Shown here in pieces: positions 8,518-16,932 of a stretch of 64,000 nucleotides of DNA (the first letter of the stretch is position 1; each line of letters opens with the position of its first letter). The position numbers and the translations under genes are program-made. This DNA is from Nocardia sp. NBC_01327 (GTDB lineage: Bacteria; Actinomycetota; Actinomycetes; Mycobacteriales; Mycobacteriaceae): contig NZ_CP108383.1 of NCBI RefSeq assembly GCF_035958815.1, forward strand, positions 2,294,001 through 2,358,000, in the 5' to 3' direction. A model generated the notes under the pieces. The model was not told the origin of the DNA. It worked only from the letters and a program-made list of their open reading frames with translations, and did no database searches.

Positions 8518-9798
8518 CTAGCGGCGGAACTTTTCCACCGGGGTGAATTCGGCATCCCGGTCGCCGACTTCATTGCGGTACCACTGTTCTCGGCGGTGGC
8601 GCTGCACCCGGTCGGCGACCGCATCGAGTCCGGGAACGGTGCGGCGCAGTGTTTCCGCGCCGAAGACCAGGGGCGCCTGCACGATCGGATGCAGCACCCA
8701 GGGAAAGCGGCGCGGCATCCGGTGACGCGCGTAGGTAGCCGGGGGCAGCCAGAACGCGGTGTAGCCGATCTGGACCCGGTAGTTGAACTCGTCACGAATC
8801 CGTCTGGGCCACGGTGTATTCGGCTTCGGTGCGAAGGCCGGAAGATAGGACTCGACCAGCTCCTCGCCATCCGCGCCCGCGGTATGGGCGCGCTTGACGA
8901 AGGCCGCGAACATGAGCTGCACCGACTCCCGGAAGTTCTGCGGATACCACGCGGGCTGCACACCGAGCAGATGACCCACATAGCGCCAGAAGTGCAGTGT
9001 CGCTTCGATTTCCCGGATCGTGGTCTGATGTCCGATGCTCCACAGCGCCAGACCCGGCACCACGCTGCCGCCCATGAGGGTGAGGGTGGCATCGCCGATA
9101 CTGATCGGCACACCCCAGGCGGCGGAATCCCATTCGGGGCGCTGCATGAGCTTGCGGCGGATGAACACGTGCATGATCCGGACCCGCATGGCGGTCTGCC
9201 GCCCGCGTGCACCCGGGGCGAGGCCGCCGGGTTCGGAGACGTCGATCCAGAAGCGGACGGTCTCCAATTGACGTTTGTGCGCCTTGTCCCCGGCGTAGCC
9301 GCCCGCGTACGAGAGCGGTTTGGTGATGGAGCTCTCCGAGTACATCTCCAGGGTGCTGGTGGTCGCGAAGCTGAAAACCGAGGTGCCCCAGCGGCGGAAC
9401 ACCGTGGCGCCCTGGGCGACCAGATCGGGGTCGAGCCAGTCCGGGGCGGATTCGAACTCCTCGAACAGGCGGATGAGCGTCGGCGGCGGGTCCGGGACCG
9501 AGTCGATGCCGTGCGCCAGGGCCCGATCCAGCAGGGCGCGGCCCGCTTTCGGCCCGATGTCTCCGAGGTAGACCTCGTCGACAAACGCCTCCGCCACCGG
9601 ATCGGCCTGATAGTAGGCCTCGCCGAAGGTGCGTACCAGCTCGTCGGACGGCTGTGGATCGAAGCGGAACACGGTGCGCCAGGCGCGGCGGGCGCGCTGG
9701 ACCCGTGGATCGCCGCGCCGCTCCCAGTATCGGAATTCGGTCGGAATCGCGCCTGCCGCAGCGACTTCCATGGTCGCCGGAACCTTACCGCTGGTCAT
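8518..9798 (-). CDS. MpaB-like (DUF2236) haem oxygenase-type protein
   Basis: The sequence matches the oxygenase MpaB/DUF2236 family of actinobacteria: an N-terminal tract with RVQRARRAWRTVFRF, then QLETVRFWIDVSEPGG, the conserved MRVRIMHVFIR helix carrying a likely haem-ligating histidine, and WRYVGHLLGV. Family members resemble latex-clearing protein Lcp and are thought to be b-type haem oxygenases; the substrate here is unknown. The frame is open to a GTG at 9828, but that lies inside an inverted repeat that looks like an operator, so the ATG at 9798 is preferred (426 residues). The divergent TetR gene 62 bases away is its likely regulator. Confidence 0.8.
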   Translation of the reverse strand: MTSGKVPATMEVAAAGAIPTEFRYWERRGDPRVQRARRAWRTVFRFDPQPSDELVRTFGEAYYQADPVAEAFVDEVYLGDIGPKAGRALLDRALAHGIDSVPDPPPTLIRLFEEFESAPDWLDPDLVAQGATVFRRWGTSVFSFATTSTLEMYSESSITKPLSYAGGYAGDKAHKRQLETVRFWIDVSEPGGLAPGARGRQTAMRVRIMHVFIRRKLMQRPEWDSAAWGVPISIGDATLTLMGGSVVPGLALWSIGHQTTIREIEATLHFWRYVGHLLGVQPAWYPQNFRESVQLMFAAFVKRAHTAGADGEELVESYLPAFAPKPNTPWPRRIRDEFNYRVQIGYTAFWLPPATYARHRMPRRFPWVLHPIVQAPLVFGAETLRRTVPGLDAVADRVQRHRREQWYRNEVGDRDAEFTPVEKFRR

Positions 9799-9812
9799 AT
9801 CCGAAGCGTAAG

Positions 9813-9839
9813 GTGAGTAGATGCTCACTTCCTACTCAC
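9813..9839. promoter_or_regulatory. Probable TetR operator between the MpaB-like and TetR genes
   Basis: GTGAGTAG (9813-9820) and CTACTCAC (9832-9839) are perfect 8-bp inverted arms. A third half site, CTCAC at 9824-9828, also pairs with the left arm. The site lies between two divergent start codons, where TetR repressors usually bind and control both genes. Confidence 0.55.
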
Positions 9840-9860
9840 TTTTGCGGCGGCGGGCCGCTC

Positions 9861-10475
9861 ATGGCTGAAACACCCGCTGTCCGGCGCAAGAAGCCGAGTC
9901 AGGAGCGCGCACGGGAGACCCGGGAGCGGATTCTCGACTCGGCCGCTCAGCTTTTCGCCGAATTCGGAATCGCCGAAACCTCCACCAATCTCATCGCCGC
10001 GCACGCGCATATGAGCATCGGATCGCTCTACCGCTACTTCGACGACAAGGCCGCCATTGTCGAGATTCTGCGCGGACGGCTGCTCACCGAACTCGAGGAA
10101 TGCTTCACCGAAGCGGTGCTCGGCAGTCTGGGCCTGCCGCTGCGTGAATCGGTTGCCGGCAGCCTGCGCGTGATCATGCGCGCACTCACAGAACGTCAGC
10201 GTTTGGTGCGCGCCCTCGCCGCCGAGGCCACCGTCGCGGGCATCGGCTTCGGCGGACTCGAACGCCGGCTCCTGCTGCTCACCCGCGCGTATCTGCTGCA
10301 GCAACTCGGTCCGCGCCCCGACGACGAACTCGACACCCGCGCCTTCGTCATGGTGAATGCGGGCCTGGCCGCGAGCCTTCGGATCGCGCTGCAACCACCG
10401 CCGGGCCTCGACCCGGACCGCCTCATCGACGAAACCGCGAATATGTTCGCCGACTGGCTCAGCGCCGGCGCCTGA
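9861..10475 (+). CDS. TetR family transcriptional regulator
   Basis: The first 50-60 residues hold a TetR_N helix-turn-helix: RERILDSAAQLFAEFG, then TNLIAAHAHMSIGSLYRYF and DDKAAIVEIL. The C-terminal helical domain (about residues 75-200) is the ligand/dimer part and is not assignable further. The ATG at 9861 is chosen because it puts the HTH at the usual distance from the N-terminus; upstream codons would read through the operator and the divergent gene. It is divergent from the MpaB-like gene and probably represses it and itself through the inverted repeat at 9813-9839. Confidence 0.88.
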   Translation: MAETPAVRRKKPSQERARETRERILDSAAQLFAEFGIAETSTNLIAAHAHMSIGSLYRYFDDKAAIVEILRGRLLTELEECFTEAVLGSLGLPLRESVAGSLRVIMRALTERQRLVRALAAEATVAGIGFGGLERRLLLLTRAYLLQQLGPRPDDELDTRAFVMVNAGLAASLRIALQPPPGLDPDRLIDETANMFADWLSAGA

Positions 10476-10564
10476 GCGGGCCGTCCGCAGGGCGGGCGGG
10501 CGCCTGACCCGCGGCTGTCATGCGCTGTTCACGATCGTCCCCGACAGTGGATCGGGTGACGACT

Positions 10565-11107
10565 ATGACAACGGTCGAGGACCTCATGACCCTGCTGGCC
10601 GAGTGCGAGGACGCCTGGGACATGCCCGACCGCAGTGGCGACCCGGTCGACATTCTCGACCATGACCGTCAGTGCGCCGAACTGCTGCGCCGGCAGTTCC
10701 CGGACGATGAGGAACTCCAGGTCGCCGGGCTCGTGCACGATATCGGCCACGTGCTGTTCCCCGGTGACGATGCCGGGCACGGCCGTCACGGCGCCGACGC
10801 CGTGCGCGGCTTCCTCGGCCCCCGGGTGGCTCGGCTGGTCGAACTGCACGTCACCGCCAAGCGCTACCTCGCCGCCACCGATGCGGTTCACACCGCAGCC
10901 CTCTCCTCGTCCAGTCAGCGCACGCTCATCGCCCAGGGTGGGCCTATGACTTCCGAGGAAATCACCGCCTTCGAAGCCGACCCCGACTTCACCGCCGCCT
11001 TGGCCCTGCGCCGCGCCGACGACGCCGGCAAAGTCATCGGTCTGACGGTGCAATCGCTGGATTCGTGGCAGCCGGTAATCGCCCGGGTAGCAGCACAGTT
11101 GGGATAG
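10565..11107 (+). CDS. HD-domain protein (PhnZ/MIOX-like)
   Basis: This 180-residue HD-fold protein has a metal-binding HD pair in GLVHDIGHVLFPGDD, an upstream helix with HDRQCAELLRRQF and a downstream histidine in ARLVELHVTAKRYL. The arrangement resembles the small HD oxygenases of the PhnZ/myo-inositol oxygenase type, which use a di-iron centre, as well as ordinary phosphohydrolases; which applies cannot be settled from sequence. The ATG at 10565 matches the family start. The last codon and stop lie at the start of a 93-bp tandem repeat, suggesting the gene's 3' border was formed by repeat expansion. Confidence 0.72.
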   Translation: MTTVEDLMTLLAECEDAWDMPDRSGDPVDILDHDRQCAELLRRQFPDDEELQVAGLVHDIGHVLFPGDDAGHGRHGADAVRGFLGPRVARLVELHVTAKRYLAATDAVHTAALSSSSQRTLIAQGGPMTSEEITAFEADPDFTAALALRRADDAGKVIGLTVQSLDSWQPVIARVAAQLG

Positions 11108-11285
11108 CCGCCGATCCCCGAGCCAGGTCGATACCCGGCTGGACAGTGCGAATCGACCGCAGCCCCTCCGCCGTGGGCAGCGAACCTGTGCGTGGGATAG
11201 CTGCCGCTCCCCGAGTCAGGGCGATACCCGGCTGGACGGTGCGAATCGACCGCAGCCCCTCCGCCGTGGGCACCGAACCTGTGCG
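11100..11285 (+). repeat. Two tandem 93-bp direct repeats
   Basis: The unit starting TGGGATAGC at 11100 recurs at 11193 with only a few differences; both copies end GAACCTGTGCG. The period, 93, is a multiple of three, and one plus-strand frame reads both copies as related 31-residue units containing IPGWTVRIDRSPSAVG, but no credible start or gene exists. The first copy contains the stop codon of the HD protein. Confidence 0.85.
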
Positions 11286-11319
11286 GACGCATGCGTGATG
11301 CGGGTGCGACACCGAGTCC

Positions 11320-11450
11320 GACGGGTGCGGCCGGGACGTAGGCAGTTCGACGGGTGCGGCCGGGACGTAGGCAGTTCGACGGGTGCGGCCGGGACGTAGG
11401 CAGTTCGACGGGTGCGGCCGGGACGTAGGCAGTTCGACGGGTGCGGCCGG
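11320..11450 (+). repeat. 4.5 tandem copies of a 29-bp unit
   Basis: Copies start at 11320, 11349, 11378 and 11407, each identical and beginning GACGGGTGCGGCCGGGACGT; a partial fifth copy starts at 11436. The copies are contiguous, with no spacers, so this is a minisatellite and not a CRISPR array. It fills the gap before the LysR gene. Confidence 0.9.
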
Positions 11451-11508
11451 AGGTGTCACTCGTGGCGTGGCGGTGGGCCGTTGCGGTGGTGGCACATAGG
11501 GTTGATCT

Positions 11509-12417
11509 ATGTCGCTATCACCTCGGGTGCCCGATCTTGCCGCGCTGGATCTGCTGCTCTCGGTGATCGAGCTGGGGAGTTTGGGGCGGGCGGCGAAGGC
11601 GCACGGGATCAGTCAGCCGTCGGCCAGTTCGCGGATCAGGTATCTGGAGCAATTGGTGGGGATGCCGGTGCTGGAGCGGACCACGCTGGGGTCGCGGCCG
11701 ACGGCGGCGGGGGCGCTGATCGCGGAGTGGGCGCGGGATGTGGTCGATGCGGCCGCTCGGCTGGATGCGGGCATCGACACCCTGCGGGCACAGCGGGATT
11801 CGCGGCTGCGCGTGGCGGCCAGTCAGACCATTGCCGAATACCTGTTCCCGAAATGGCTGATGGCCCTGCGCACTCGCATGCCGGACACCTCCATTGCCCT
11901 GGAATCCGGGAATTCGGCCGAGGTGGTGCGCGCAGTGCTGGACGGTCGTGCCGGAATCGGCTTTGTGGAGAGCCCACAGGTCCCCGCTGAGCTGGAGAGT
12001 CATCGGGTGGCGCGTGATCGCCTGGTGGTCGTGGTGGGTGCCGGACATCGCTGGGCGCGCGGCGGTGCTGTCACCGCGCAGGAGCTGGCGGGAACGGCGC
12101 TCATCTACCGGGAATCCGGCTCCGGCACCCGAATCTCGTTCGAGCGAGCCATGACTCGCGTTATTCCGGACTGGGAACCCACCGTGGCCCTCGAACTGTC
12201 CTCCACCACGGCCATCAAGACCGCCGTCGCCGACGGCATGGCCCCGGCGGTGCTCAGCTCGCTGGCGGTGGCGCGGGAATTGGCCGAGGGCGTGCTGGTA
12301 TCGCCCGAAGTGACCGGTTTGGACCTGCATCGGGACCTGCGCGCGGTGTGGCCCAGGGGGCAGCGCCCCACCGGTCCCGCCCGCGATCTCTACGCCATCG
12401 CGAGCCGTCCGGTCTGA
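11509..12417 (+). CDS. LysR family transcriptional regulator
   Basis: The N-terminal winged HTH (about residues 8-65) has GSLGRAAKAHGISQPSASSR and a recognition-helix tail RYLEQLVG. The substrate-binding domain that follows includes LRVAASQTIAEYLFPKW and the pattern GIGFVESP. Length, 302 residues, is normal. Its target and ligand are unknown: the gene before it is separated by repeats and the gene after it is a small hypothetical. Regulators with this NSAEVVRAVLDGRAGIGFVE tract include the CysL/CysB-like group, but that is only a similarity. Confidence 0.9.
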   Translation: MSLSPRVPDLAALDLLLSVIELGSLGRAAKAHGISQPSASSRIRYLEQLVGMPVLERTTLGSRPTAAGALIAEWARDVVDAAARLDAGIDTLRAQRDSRLRVAASQTIAEYLFPKWLMALRTRMPDTSIALESGNSAEVVRAVLDGRAGIGFVESPQVPAELESHRVARDRLVVVVGAGHRWARGGAVTAQELAGTALIYRESGSGTRISFERAMTRVIPDWEPTVALELSSTTAIKTAVADGMAPAVLSSLAVARELAEGVLVSPEVTGLDLHRDLRAVWPRGQRPTGPARDLYAIASRPV

Positions 12418-12510
12418 CTTCTTTTACCTCCGCTCCAGAGCTTGCGCACAGCGAAGGCTCAAGTGCGCCAACGGCTCCCGCCCGGGTCACGGAGGGGTTA
12501 TGGTCACGAT

Positions 12511-12777
12511 ATGGTGCGAACAGCCGTCGCCGCCGCCGACCCGGACGAGCCAGAGTCTCCGATGTCGGCTCAGCGTCCTCATTTGGAGGTTGTTCCGGGG
12601 GAGGCCGAGGGGGAGCCGCCGGAACCACTGCCGCTCGGTGCGAATCCGCTGGCGGCGGTGGACCTCGAGCGGCTGTCCGTGGCGGCCCGGCATCGAATCG
12701 CGGCCTTCATCCATCTCCAGATCGCCGCCCTGGAGGAAATGCCCGACCCACTGCCGGACGGCGGCGTCAATCCCTAA
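12511..12777 (+). CDS. Small acidic conserved hypothetical protein
   Basis: An 88-residue acidic protein starting MVRTAVAAADPDEPE. It has a disordered Pro/Glu-rich N-terminal half and one amphipathic helix (LERLSVAARHRIAAFIHLQI) near the C-terminus. The frame is open upstream, but the ATG at 12511 gives the more protein-like composition; a GGAGGGG tract lies about 13 bases before it. Function unknown. Confidence 0.5.
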   Translation: MVRTAVAAADPDEPESPMSAQRPHLEVVPGEAEGEPPEPLPLGANPLAAVDLERLSVAARHRIAAFIHLQIAALEEMPDPLPDGGVNP

Positions 12778-12808
12778 CCGCCCCAGCGTGGTTGCGGTCC
12801 GGTGAGGT

Positions 12809-13399
12809 TCAGGCGCAGAAGTAGCAGGTGCCGCCCACGGGTAGCTGAATGAAGCACTGCGAGCAGACCGGCGCGCGCACCGGCTCCGGCGGGGCTTCGG
12901 GCGCCACCGTGGTCATGGTCATGCGGCGTTTGGCGGCAACCTTCGGAGTGAGCGGCGGCACACCTCCGTCGGCCGGAATCGCGGCGCCGTAGAACTGGTA
13001 GCACTGCCAACGGGCATAGGCAGCATGCAGTTCGAGATCCTCCGGAATCGGCAGCCCGGCCAGCTCGAGGACATACTTGTAGGCGTCCCCGACCGTGTGG
13101 TTCTGCTTCACGCACAGCGACGGCAGCGGCGGCTCGCCCGCGCGGTGGCAGCGCCGGGCCACCTTGCGCAGAATGGCATCCATCCAGGTGCGGGTGGGAG
13201 CCTCGGTGTGCACACCGGACACCTCCTGCACGCGCTCGGCCAACTCGTTCACAGTGACGAAATGTCCATACCCGGTTGCGGTTTCGGCCAGTTCGGTATG
13301 CGCGGCCAGAGCCCATGCCACCGTTGCCCCACGGAACGGCACCGCGGTCCCGTCACCTGCGCGCCATGCTCCAACCGTCACAGCTACGGAATCGTTCAT
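12809..13399 (-). CDS. Hypothetical protein with C-terminal zinc ribbon
   Basis: The 196-residue protein has a helical N-terminal domain with the tract TWMDAILRKVARRCHRAGEP, which recalls small DNA- or nucleotide-binding domains, a basic linker, and a C-terminal zinc-ribbon-like pair: CSQC about ten residues before CYFC, the last residues of the protein. I cannot name the family. The ATG at 13399 is preferred over the GTG at 13402; GGACAG lies just upstream. It is convergent with the small hypothetical gene before it and stands alone as a transcription unit. Confidence 0.7.
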   Translation of the reverse strand: MNDSVAVTVGAWRAGDGTAVPFRGATVAWALAAHTELAETATGYGHFVTVNELAERVQEVSGVHTEAPTRTWMDAILRKVARRCHRAGEPPLPSLCVKQNHTVGDAYKYVLELAGLPIPEDLELHAAYARWQCYQFYGAAIPADGGVPPLTPKVAAKRRMTMTTVAPEAPPEPVRAPVCSQCFIQLPVGGTCYFCA

Positions 13400-13703
13400 C
13401 ACCTGTCCAAGTTATCGCGTTGCGTGCCGCACAAGCCAATGGCCTCCCGCGACGACCGAACCGGATACGGCGGTGACCCGAGCAGACCCGAGAGGGGAAG
13501 TCGAAACCGCATACCGACCGGTGTGTGGTGAGTTTAACTGCGCGACAACGAGTTTTACATCGGTGTACAGACTACAGCGATAGAATAAACGAGGTTCGGT
13601 TCCACACCTACTCATAATTTTTCAGCGATCCGGGTGGGCTGAATTACTTCCGCTCCAGACCCCGGCGGTTCGATCGTCACTCGAACCTGCGCAAGGGGGC
13701 GTG
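13400..13703. promoter_or_regulatory. AT-richer divergent intergenic region
   Basis: This gap of about 300 bases separates the minus-strand zinc-ribbon gene from the plus-strand gene at 13704. Its middle (13,530-13,620) is markedly AT-richer than the surroundings and includes TAGAATAA and CATAATTTTTC, so promoters for both directions are likely here. No ORF or structural RNA is evident. Confidence 0.35.
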
Positions 13704-14213
13704 ATGTACAGCACCGAAAACAGCGGTGGCCCTACAGGATCGGGTGAGCATGCGACCAGAGTTCTCGCGTGCGGCCCGTCACAGCCGCCGGTGGCGAGTC
13801 GTCTCACCGCCGGTGCCATGCGCGCTGATCAGGCCGATGATGACGCCGTCGGCGGTGATGCCTTCCGGCAATGGACGGTGGTGGCGGTGGTCGTCAACGC
13901 CGACCGCGTCGGCCTGCTGCCCATCGGGATGGTGATGGCCGCCGACCTCGAATTGGCCGCGGACCAGGTCTGTCATCGGCTGCCCGCGCCGGACGGAAGC
14001 GGTGCGCGCTATCTGGTCGCCTCCCCGTGCACCCTCGAGGTGGATCTGCGCATGGGTCGTGTGATCACCGTGCCGCAGTTGACCTGGGTCAACCGCATGC
14101 AGTGGCGCGACGATGCCTGGAGTCTGAACGAATGGGTGCCCGCCGAGGGCGGCCTGCGCATGCTGGACCCACAGCGCTGGCGCGCCCCGCAGCGCCGTAG
14201 CGCGGAATCGTGA
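13704..14213 (+). CDS. Conserved hypothetical protein upstream of GAF-ANTAR genes
   Basis: A 169-residue protein of unknown function. The first 50 residues are low-complexity; a structured part follows with WTVVAVVVNADRVGLLPIG and ARYLVASPCTLEVDLRMGR, then a Trp-rich tract near LTWVNRMQWRDDAWSLNEW. The ATG at 13704 follows AAGGGGG; a GTG lies one codon earlier. It reads in the same direction as the two GAF-ANTAR genes downstream and may share their regulation. Confidence 0.6.
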   Translation: MYSTENSGGPTGSGEHATRVLACGPSQPPVASRLTAGAMRADQADDDAVGGDAFRQWTVVAVVVNADRVGLLPIGMVMAADLELAADQVCHRLPAPDGSGARYLVASPCTLEVDLRMGRVITVPQLTWVNRMQWRDDAWSLNEWVPAEGGLRMLDPQRWRAPQRRSAES

Positions 14214-14259
14214 CGCGCTATCGCGTTCACTGCGACAGCGCCGGTACGAGGCCGGCCGT

Positions 14260-15030
14260 ATGAGGATCGCGCACACCGCGGTCGCCCAATTCCTGTCCAC
14301 GCTGCGGGAGCTCGACGCCGACCCCGACGCACTGGTGCACGGTGATCGTCTGAGCGCGGCCTGCGTGCGCGTACTTCCGGTGGACGAGGCGACGCTGGCC
14401 CTGTCCATGCCGGGAAACCGCTGGGAGGTACTCGGGGCGGCGGGGGATACGGCCGCGCGATTGGCCGACGCCGAGGCCGCGACCGGTGAGGGACCCGGCC
14501 CCGACGCACACACCACCGGTGCTCCGATTCGTGTGCGAGACTTCGGGAGTGCCGTGGCCGAGGGCCGCTGGCCACTGCTGGCGCATTGGGACCGGTTACC
14601 GGAGGCCATCGGCTCGATTTGTTCGATTCCGCTCCGACTGGGTGCGATTCGAGTCGGATTCCTCGACCTGGTCGGCGCCGACCGGGTGATCCGCGAAGTC
14701 GAGGCGTATACCGATGCCCTCCAGGTCGCCGACATGATCGCCACCCTGCTGCTGGCGGCCGTCACGCCGCCGGCCAATAGCGGCTGGGACAGCACCGGGA
14801 CCGCACTGGGGGCCTGGTGGGAACAGCCGCTCTCGGCTCGGGAGATCCACCAGGCCACCGGAATGGTTGCTGTACAACTGAATTCGACGGCCGCGGTGGC
14901 CTACGCGCGATTGGTCGGACATGCCTTCGCCACCGGCCGGACCCTGAGTGAGACCGCGGCCGCGGTGGTCGCCCGCCGACTGCGCTTTCCGGCCGATTAC
15001 GACTCGGGTTCGGGGGCACCCGAGCACTGA
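14260..15030 (+). CDS. GAF and ANTAR domain regulator
   Basis: The 256-residue protein has an N-terminal GAF sensor domain (about residues 10-165, with LPVDEATLALSMPGNRWEVL and GSICSIPLRLGAIRVGFLDL) and a C-terminal ANTAR-type three-helix segment (about 185-245: AREIHQATGMVAVQLNSTAA, then ARLVGHAFATGRTLSETAAA). ANTAR domains bind nascent RNA hairpins and prevent termination; the GAF part would sense a small ligand. The ANTAR match is weaker than that of the next gene. The two lie in tandem 52 bases apart and look like diverged duplicates. Confidence 0.8.
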   Translation: MRIAHTAVAQFLSTLRELDADPDALVHGDRLSAACVRVLPVDEATLALSMPGNRWEVLGAAGDTAARLADAEAATGEGPGPDAHTTGAPIRVRDFGSAVAEGRWPLLAHWDRLPEAIGSICSIPLRLGAIRVGFLDLVGADRVIREVEAYTDALQVADMIATLLLAAVTPPANSGWDSTGTALGAWWEQPLSAREIHQATGMVAVQLNSTAAVAYARLVGHAFATGRTLSETAAAVVARRLRFPADYDSGSGAPEH

Positions 15031-15082
15031 GGCGCGCAGTAGTGCGCCTGGGGGTTGTGACGAGAGAAGAGGTGAGTGGCAG

Positions 15083-15820
15083 ATGACAGGTCGAGACAGT
15101 GCGTTGACCGCTGCAATGATCCGCATGGTCGACACGCTGGTGGTCGATTACGACCCGGTGGAGCTGACTCAGGAACTTGTCGACACCAGTGTCGAACTGC
15201 TTCCGATCGATGCGGCCGGGCTGTTGCTCGCCGACAGAAACGGTGAGCTACAGGTATTCGCCTCCACCTCGGAGGAGACCCGGCTACTGGAGTTGCTGCA
15301 GGTCGAGTCCGCGGCGGGCCCCTGCCTGCAGGCCTATCGGACCGGAGAGCAAGTCCTGGTCGAGGACCTCGGCGAGGGGATGCAGCGCTGGCCCGCCTTC
15401 GCCGAACGTGCGGGCCTGGAGGGTTTTCGCGGCGTCTGCGCACTGCCTTTGCGATTGCGCAACGACCGGCTCGGCGCGCTGAATCTATTCACGGCTCGCG
15501 CCGGGGTGCTCGGGCCGGACGATGTGCGGATCGGCCAGACCCTCGCGGATTTCGCCACCATCGGCATTCTGCATGCCCGAATACTCGCCGACTCGATGGT
15601 GGTGAACGACCAACTCGGTATCGCCCTGAACAGCCGGGTGGTCATCGAACAGGCGAAGGGCATGCTCGCCGAACGCGCGCAACTCGATATGGATTCCGCG
15701 TTTCAGCTGCTGCGCAAGTACGCCCGCGATACCAATAGGCGGATGGCCGACGTCTCGCGCGGGCTGGTGGAACGCGCGGATGAACTCGAAGTCATTCTCA
15801 ATCACCGGCTCCGGAAGTGA
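15083..15820 (+). CDS. GAF and ANTAR domain regulator
   Basis: The 245-residue protein has a clear GAF domain (about residues 20-165, including PIDAAGLLLADRNGELQVFA and GVCALPLRLRNDRLGALNLF) and a clear ANTAR domain (about 170-235: LNSRVVIEQAKGMLAERAQL, then AFQLLRKYARDTNRRMADVS). The ANTAR core EQAKGMLAER is near consensus. Predicted role: ligand- or redox-controlled transcription antitermination by RNA binding, as for Rv1626-like and AmiR-type proteins. The ATG at 15083 is chosen over earlier in-frame codons because family proteins begin just before the first GAF helix. Confidence 0.9.
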   Translation: MTGRDSALTAAMIRMVDTLVVDYDPVELTQELVDTSVELLPIDAAGLLLADRNGELQVFASTSEETRLLELLQVESAAGPCLQAYRTGEQVLVEDLGEGMQRWPAFAERAGLEGFRGVCALPLRLRNDRLGALNLFTARAGVLGPDDVRIGQTLADFATIGILHARILADSMVVNDQLGIALNSRVVIEQAKGMLAERAQLDMDSAFQLLRKYARDTNRRMADVSRGLVERADELEVILNHRLRK

Positions 15821-15981
15821 CTTTCGGCCACAGCCGAGGGCTCGCTGAGAATGCCCCGGATCGAGGCGGGCGCGCGTAGAGTCTGTAGAGCACGTCTGAC
15901 TACTCCGGACCTCGGTGGTCGACTTGCGTATGGCATGGCTATCTATTGGCACCGGCCGACGCGAAGTGGAGCACCGAATGA

Positions 15982-16338
15982 ATGTCCGTCCTCTCGAACC
16001 GATTCCGGCCCGCAGAGAACCCCAGCCCCGTCGCACTGCGTGAACGGGGTGCGATCGTGACTGTCTCTCGGACATCGTATTTCGATCCCGTCGACCTTGC
16101 CGGGCTCCCGGAGGGCGCCGAATTCGCCGACGCCGGTGACCGCCTGGTGCGGCACCTCTTCGACGTCGGATTGCAATTGCATGCCCTCCGTACGGTTTTC
16201 GAGAAGTGCGGCGACGGTGCTATCGACCGGCGTGCCGCGCGGGACGCAGTCACCGACATGCTGGACGGTCTGGATTTGCTTATTCGCGACAGCAATCTGG
16301 CGATTCTCGCCGCCGACGGCGGTGCGGAGCGCGAATGA
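15982..16338 (+). CDS. Small DHp-like protein lacking the phospho-acceptor histidine
   Basis: A 118-residue protein. Its core GDRLVRHLFDVGLQLHAL, followed by a second helix ending MLDGLDLLIRDSNLAILA, matches the two-helix dimerisation domain of DevS-type histidine kinases, in which HDHVIQRLFATGLxLQ is followed by VDxLDxTIRxIRxxIF. The acceptor His is Gly here, and there is no ATPase domain. It is a paralogue of the convergent gene at 16363-16719. GGAG sits about ten bases before the ATG at 15982; a GTG at 16057 would give a shorter form. It may be a decoy or dimerisation partner in a kinase pathway. The role is inferred. Confidence 0.65.
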   Translation: MSVLSNRFRPAENPSPVALRERGAIVTVSRTSYFDPVDLAGLPEGAEFADAGDRLVRHLFDVGLQLHALRTVFEKCGDGAIDRRAARDAVTDMLDGLDLLIRDSNLAILAADGGAERE

Positions 16339-16362
16339 TGGGGAGGTATCGCGAATAATGTT

Positions 16363-16719
16363 TCAGTGCCGGTGTTTACGCAGTGCCGGACCGCGTATCT
16401 GCAGTTCGGTCATGACAAAGCGATCGCGGGCCAGTGCCAGCATCGCCCGGCTGGTGTCGTGGATGAGCTGGTCGAGATCCTCGATCACATCCGAGACCGC
16501 GACACCGGCGGCGAGCACCTGCGCCTCGGTCGAGTCCCGGCGGTCGAAAATATCGCGTAGCTCGTGTAATTCGATGCCGACATCGAACAGCTGGCGTACC
16601 AGTCGTTCGCTGGATCTGGCGAACATCGCTGTCGCCAAGGAAGATTCCGTCGCCGGATTGTTGCCGATGGGTTGCGACGACACCGGCGCTTCCGGGAATG
16701 ACGCTCCAAGGTCGGACAT
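16363..16719 (-). CDS. Small DHp-like protein lacking the phospho-acceptor histidine
   Basis: A 118-residue paralogue of the preceding gene, encoded convergently. SERLVRQLFDVGIELHELRD and VSDVIEDLDQLIHDTSRAML again match the two DHp helices of DevS-like kinases, with Ser in place of the phospho-acceptor His and no ATP-binding domain. The ATG at 16719 has an excellent AGGAGG site. The conserved pattern shared by the two proteins (RLVRxLFDVGxxLHxLR) suggests they are maintained for a function and are not broken kinases. Confidence 0.7.
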   Translation of the reverse strand: MSDLGASFPEAPVSSQPIGNNPATESSLATAMFARSSERLVRQLFDVGIELHELRDIFDRRDSTEAQVLAAGVAVSDVIEDLDQLIHDTSRAMLALARDRFVMTELQIRGPALRKHRH

Positions 16720-16932
16720 TTCGACCTCCTGGGTCGATTTCGCGAGATCCCGAGCGACGCTGCGGAACTCGGCGCGAAAGCACCTTCACTGTACGCCTGC
16801 TCATGGCCGGGATACCGGATCGGTGCAGCGTTCAACTCTCCTGTTGTGGCGGTTCCGGACCTTTCCCTCTGTAAACGTAGAGTCGGTGGCATAGTGGACG
16901 TCTGTTGGGTGGCGGTACGGATGGGAGGCGCA

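Noticed and set aside
11320..11450. Possible CRISPR array
   Set aside because: The 29-bp units are directly contiguous with no spacers, and no cas genes are near.
15978..16043. A 21-codon frame (MNVRPLEPIP...) overlapping the start of the DHp-like gene
   Set aside because: No family similarity and not coupled at its end; kept only as a possible alternative ATG context.
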